Below are positions 63,387 through 64,000 of a stretch of 64,000 bases of DNA, in pieces. Both the position numbers and the translations under genes were made by a program. The stretch comes from Streptomyces sp. HNM0575 (GTDB lineage Bacteria; Actinomycetota; Actinomycetes; Streptomycetales; Streptomycetaceae). Under the pieces are notes generated by a model. It had not been told where the DNA came from and ran no database searches. It saw nothing but the letters and a program-made list of their open reading frames with translations. Position 1 is the first letter of the stretch. Each line of letters begins with the position of its first letter. The stretch lies in NCBI RefSeq assembly GCF_012726265.1, contig NZ_JAASAG010000001.1, positions 62,001-126,000 of the forward strand, given 5' to 3'.

Positions 63387-63560
63387 TGTAACACGGGTGC
63401 AGCAGCGCGGAAAGCGGGCGCTATGCGGGGTTTGATCGGATAAGGCGGCATACGTACCCGGTGCTATGGGGAGTCTCACGCCCGGCCTCGCCGGAGGCCC
63501 TTCGGTGCGGCGCGGGCACGCGCCCGTGGCCCGCCGGGCGGGTGCCGCCGGCTGGCCCAT

Positions 63561-63576
63561 ACTGGTGTGGACCCGG
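63561..63576. promoter_or_regulatory. Weaker dre-like element upstream of nagF
   Basis: ACTGGTGTGGACCCGG matches the dre consensus at 11 of 16 positions and lies 58 bases before the EIIB gene. The 315-base gap 63319-63633 holds both dre-like sites and otherwise no gene. Confidence 0.6.
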
Positions 63577-63633
63577 CCCCTGAGGTGTGCGTGGGCGCAC
63601 CGCACGCGGGCGGCGCGGAGGCAGGAGAAGGAC

Positions 63634-63867
63634 ATGAGCACCAAGGCCGAACGGATCGTCGCCGGGCTCGGCGGGCTGGACAACATCTCCGAGATCGAAG
63701 GCTGCATCACTCGTCTCCGTACCGAGGTCGCCGACGCCGGGCTCGTCGACGAGGCCGCGCTGCGGGCCGCCGGTGCGCACGGGGTCGTGAAGATGGGATC
63801 GGCCGTGCAGATCGTCATCGGCACCGACGCCGACCCGATCGCGGGGGAGATCGAGGACATGATGTGA
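63634..63867 (+). CDS. nagF: PTS EIIB domain protein (NagF)
   Basis: 77 residues from ATG 63634, with AGGAGAAGG upstream. The phosphorylated Cys24 is in ISEIEGCITRLRTEV, the GlcNAc/glucose EIIB signature. A single-domain EIIB, as in streptomycete NagF. It passes phosphate from Crr (EIIA, not in window) to sugar on NagE2. Confidence 0.92.
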   Translation: MSTKAERIVAGLGGLDNISEIEGCITRLRTEVADAGLVDEAALRAAGAHGVVKMGSAVQIVIGTDADPIAGEIEDMM

Positions 63868-63984
63868 GGCCCGCCGTGCGGCGCTTCCGCCCGGGCAAGC
63901 GTGAACGTCCTTGCGGCGCGCCCGCGTTGGCGCCCGCGATCCCTGGTCGACCGCCGCCGGCGGGACACCCTCTAGGCTCGCCCC

Positions 63985-64000
63985 ATGACTCGTATCGACG
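63985..64000 (+). CDS. rph: Start of probable ribonuclease PH gene (partial)
   Basis: Only MTRID is visible before the window ends. In Streptomyces, rph commonly follows nagF and its product begins MSRIDGR, so RNase PH is likely, but five codons are not enough for proof. Confidence 0.4.

Overview
This window is actinobacterial chromosome, almost certainly Streptomyces or a close relative. GC is very high, GTG and TTG starts are common, and genes are often coupled by ATGA, GTGA, TTGA or TGATG overlaps. Marker genes include an SsgA-like sporulation protein, a mycothiol-dependent isomerase, the Mec/CysO/CysM cysteine route, ClpS-DUF2017 and a DasR-type N-acetylglucosamine PTS. No rRNA, tRNA, CRISPR array, IS element or integrase was found.

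Layout. 1-3354: lower-GC block with small type VII secretion (WXG/EspC-like) proteins and hypotheticals. 3410-7882: GNAT, NUDIX, HAD and a HelD-family RNA polymerase-recycling ATPase. 7958-11597: three-subunit molybdenum hydroxylase of the PaoABC (YagTSR) type. 11630-13762: membrane protein and hotdog thioesterase. 13843-18625: trypsin-STAND NTPase-repeat protein preceded by a trypco2 protein, a predicted conflict (immunity) system. 18635-25490: complete 3-hydroxybenzoate/gentisate pathway, with transporter and divergent IclR regulator. 25556-29601: alpha/beta hydrolase, nitroreductase and MFS pump. 29720-32945: LysR, cysteine dioxygenase and YeiH-type exporter (sulfur oxidation and export). 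33260-37197: DEAD/DEAH helicase, IclR regulator and anchored Lon-type protease. 37433-41301: glycine-betaine/choline-type ABC transporter. 41601-45346: AsnC regulator, hpd and an FAD oxidase. 45512-49261: SsgA-like protein, two RDD proteins and a small membrane protein. 49623-52010: secreted M6 metalloprotease. 52142-60057: hypothetical protein, NAD salvage (pncA, pncB), clpS, DUF2017, amino-acid permease, then mec, a leader peptide, cysO and cysM. 60182-63867: membrane-anchored PemK-like protein, MBL hydrolase and GlcNAc PTS with two dre-like operators. The first codons of a probable rph close the window.

The most interesting points are: the trypco2/trypsin-STAND pair with about 19 C-terminal W-L repeats, starting 9 bases after the gentisate operon; a cysteine-codon leader peptide with a hairpin just before cysO, and a CysO with a 10-residue tail beyond its Gly-Gly; and heptanucleotide tandem arrays in three intergenic regions. 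Low-complexity in-frame expansions also occur in many proteins here. All functions are read from sequence motifs and gene context; no database search was run.
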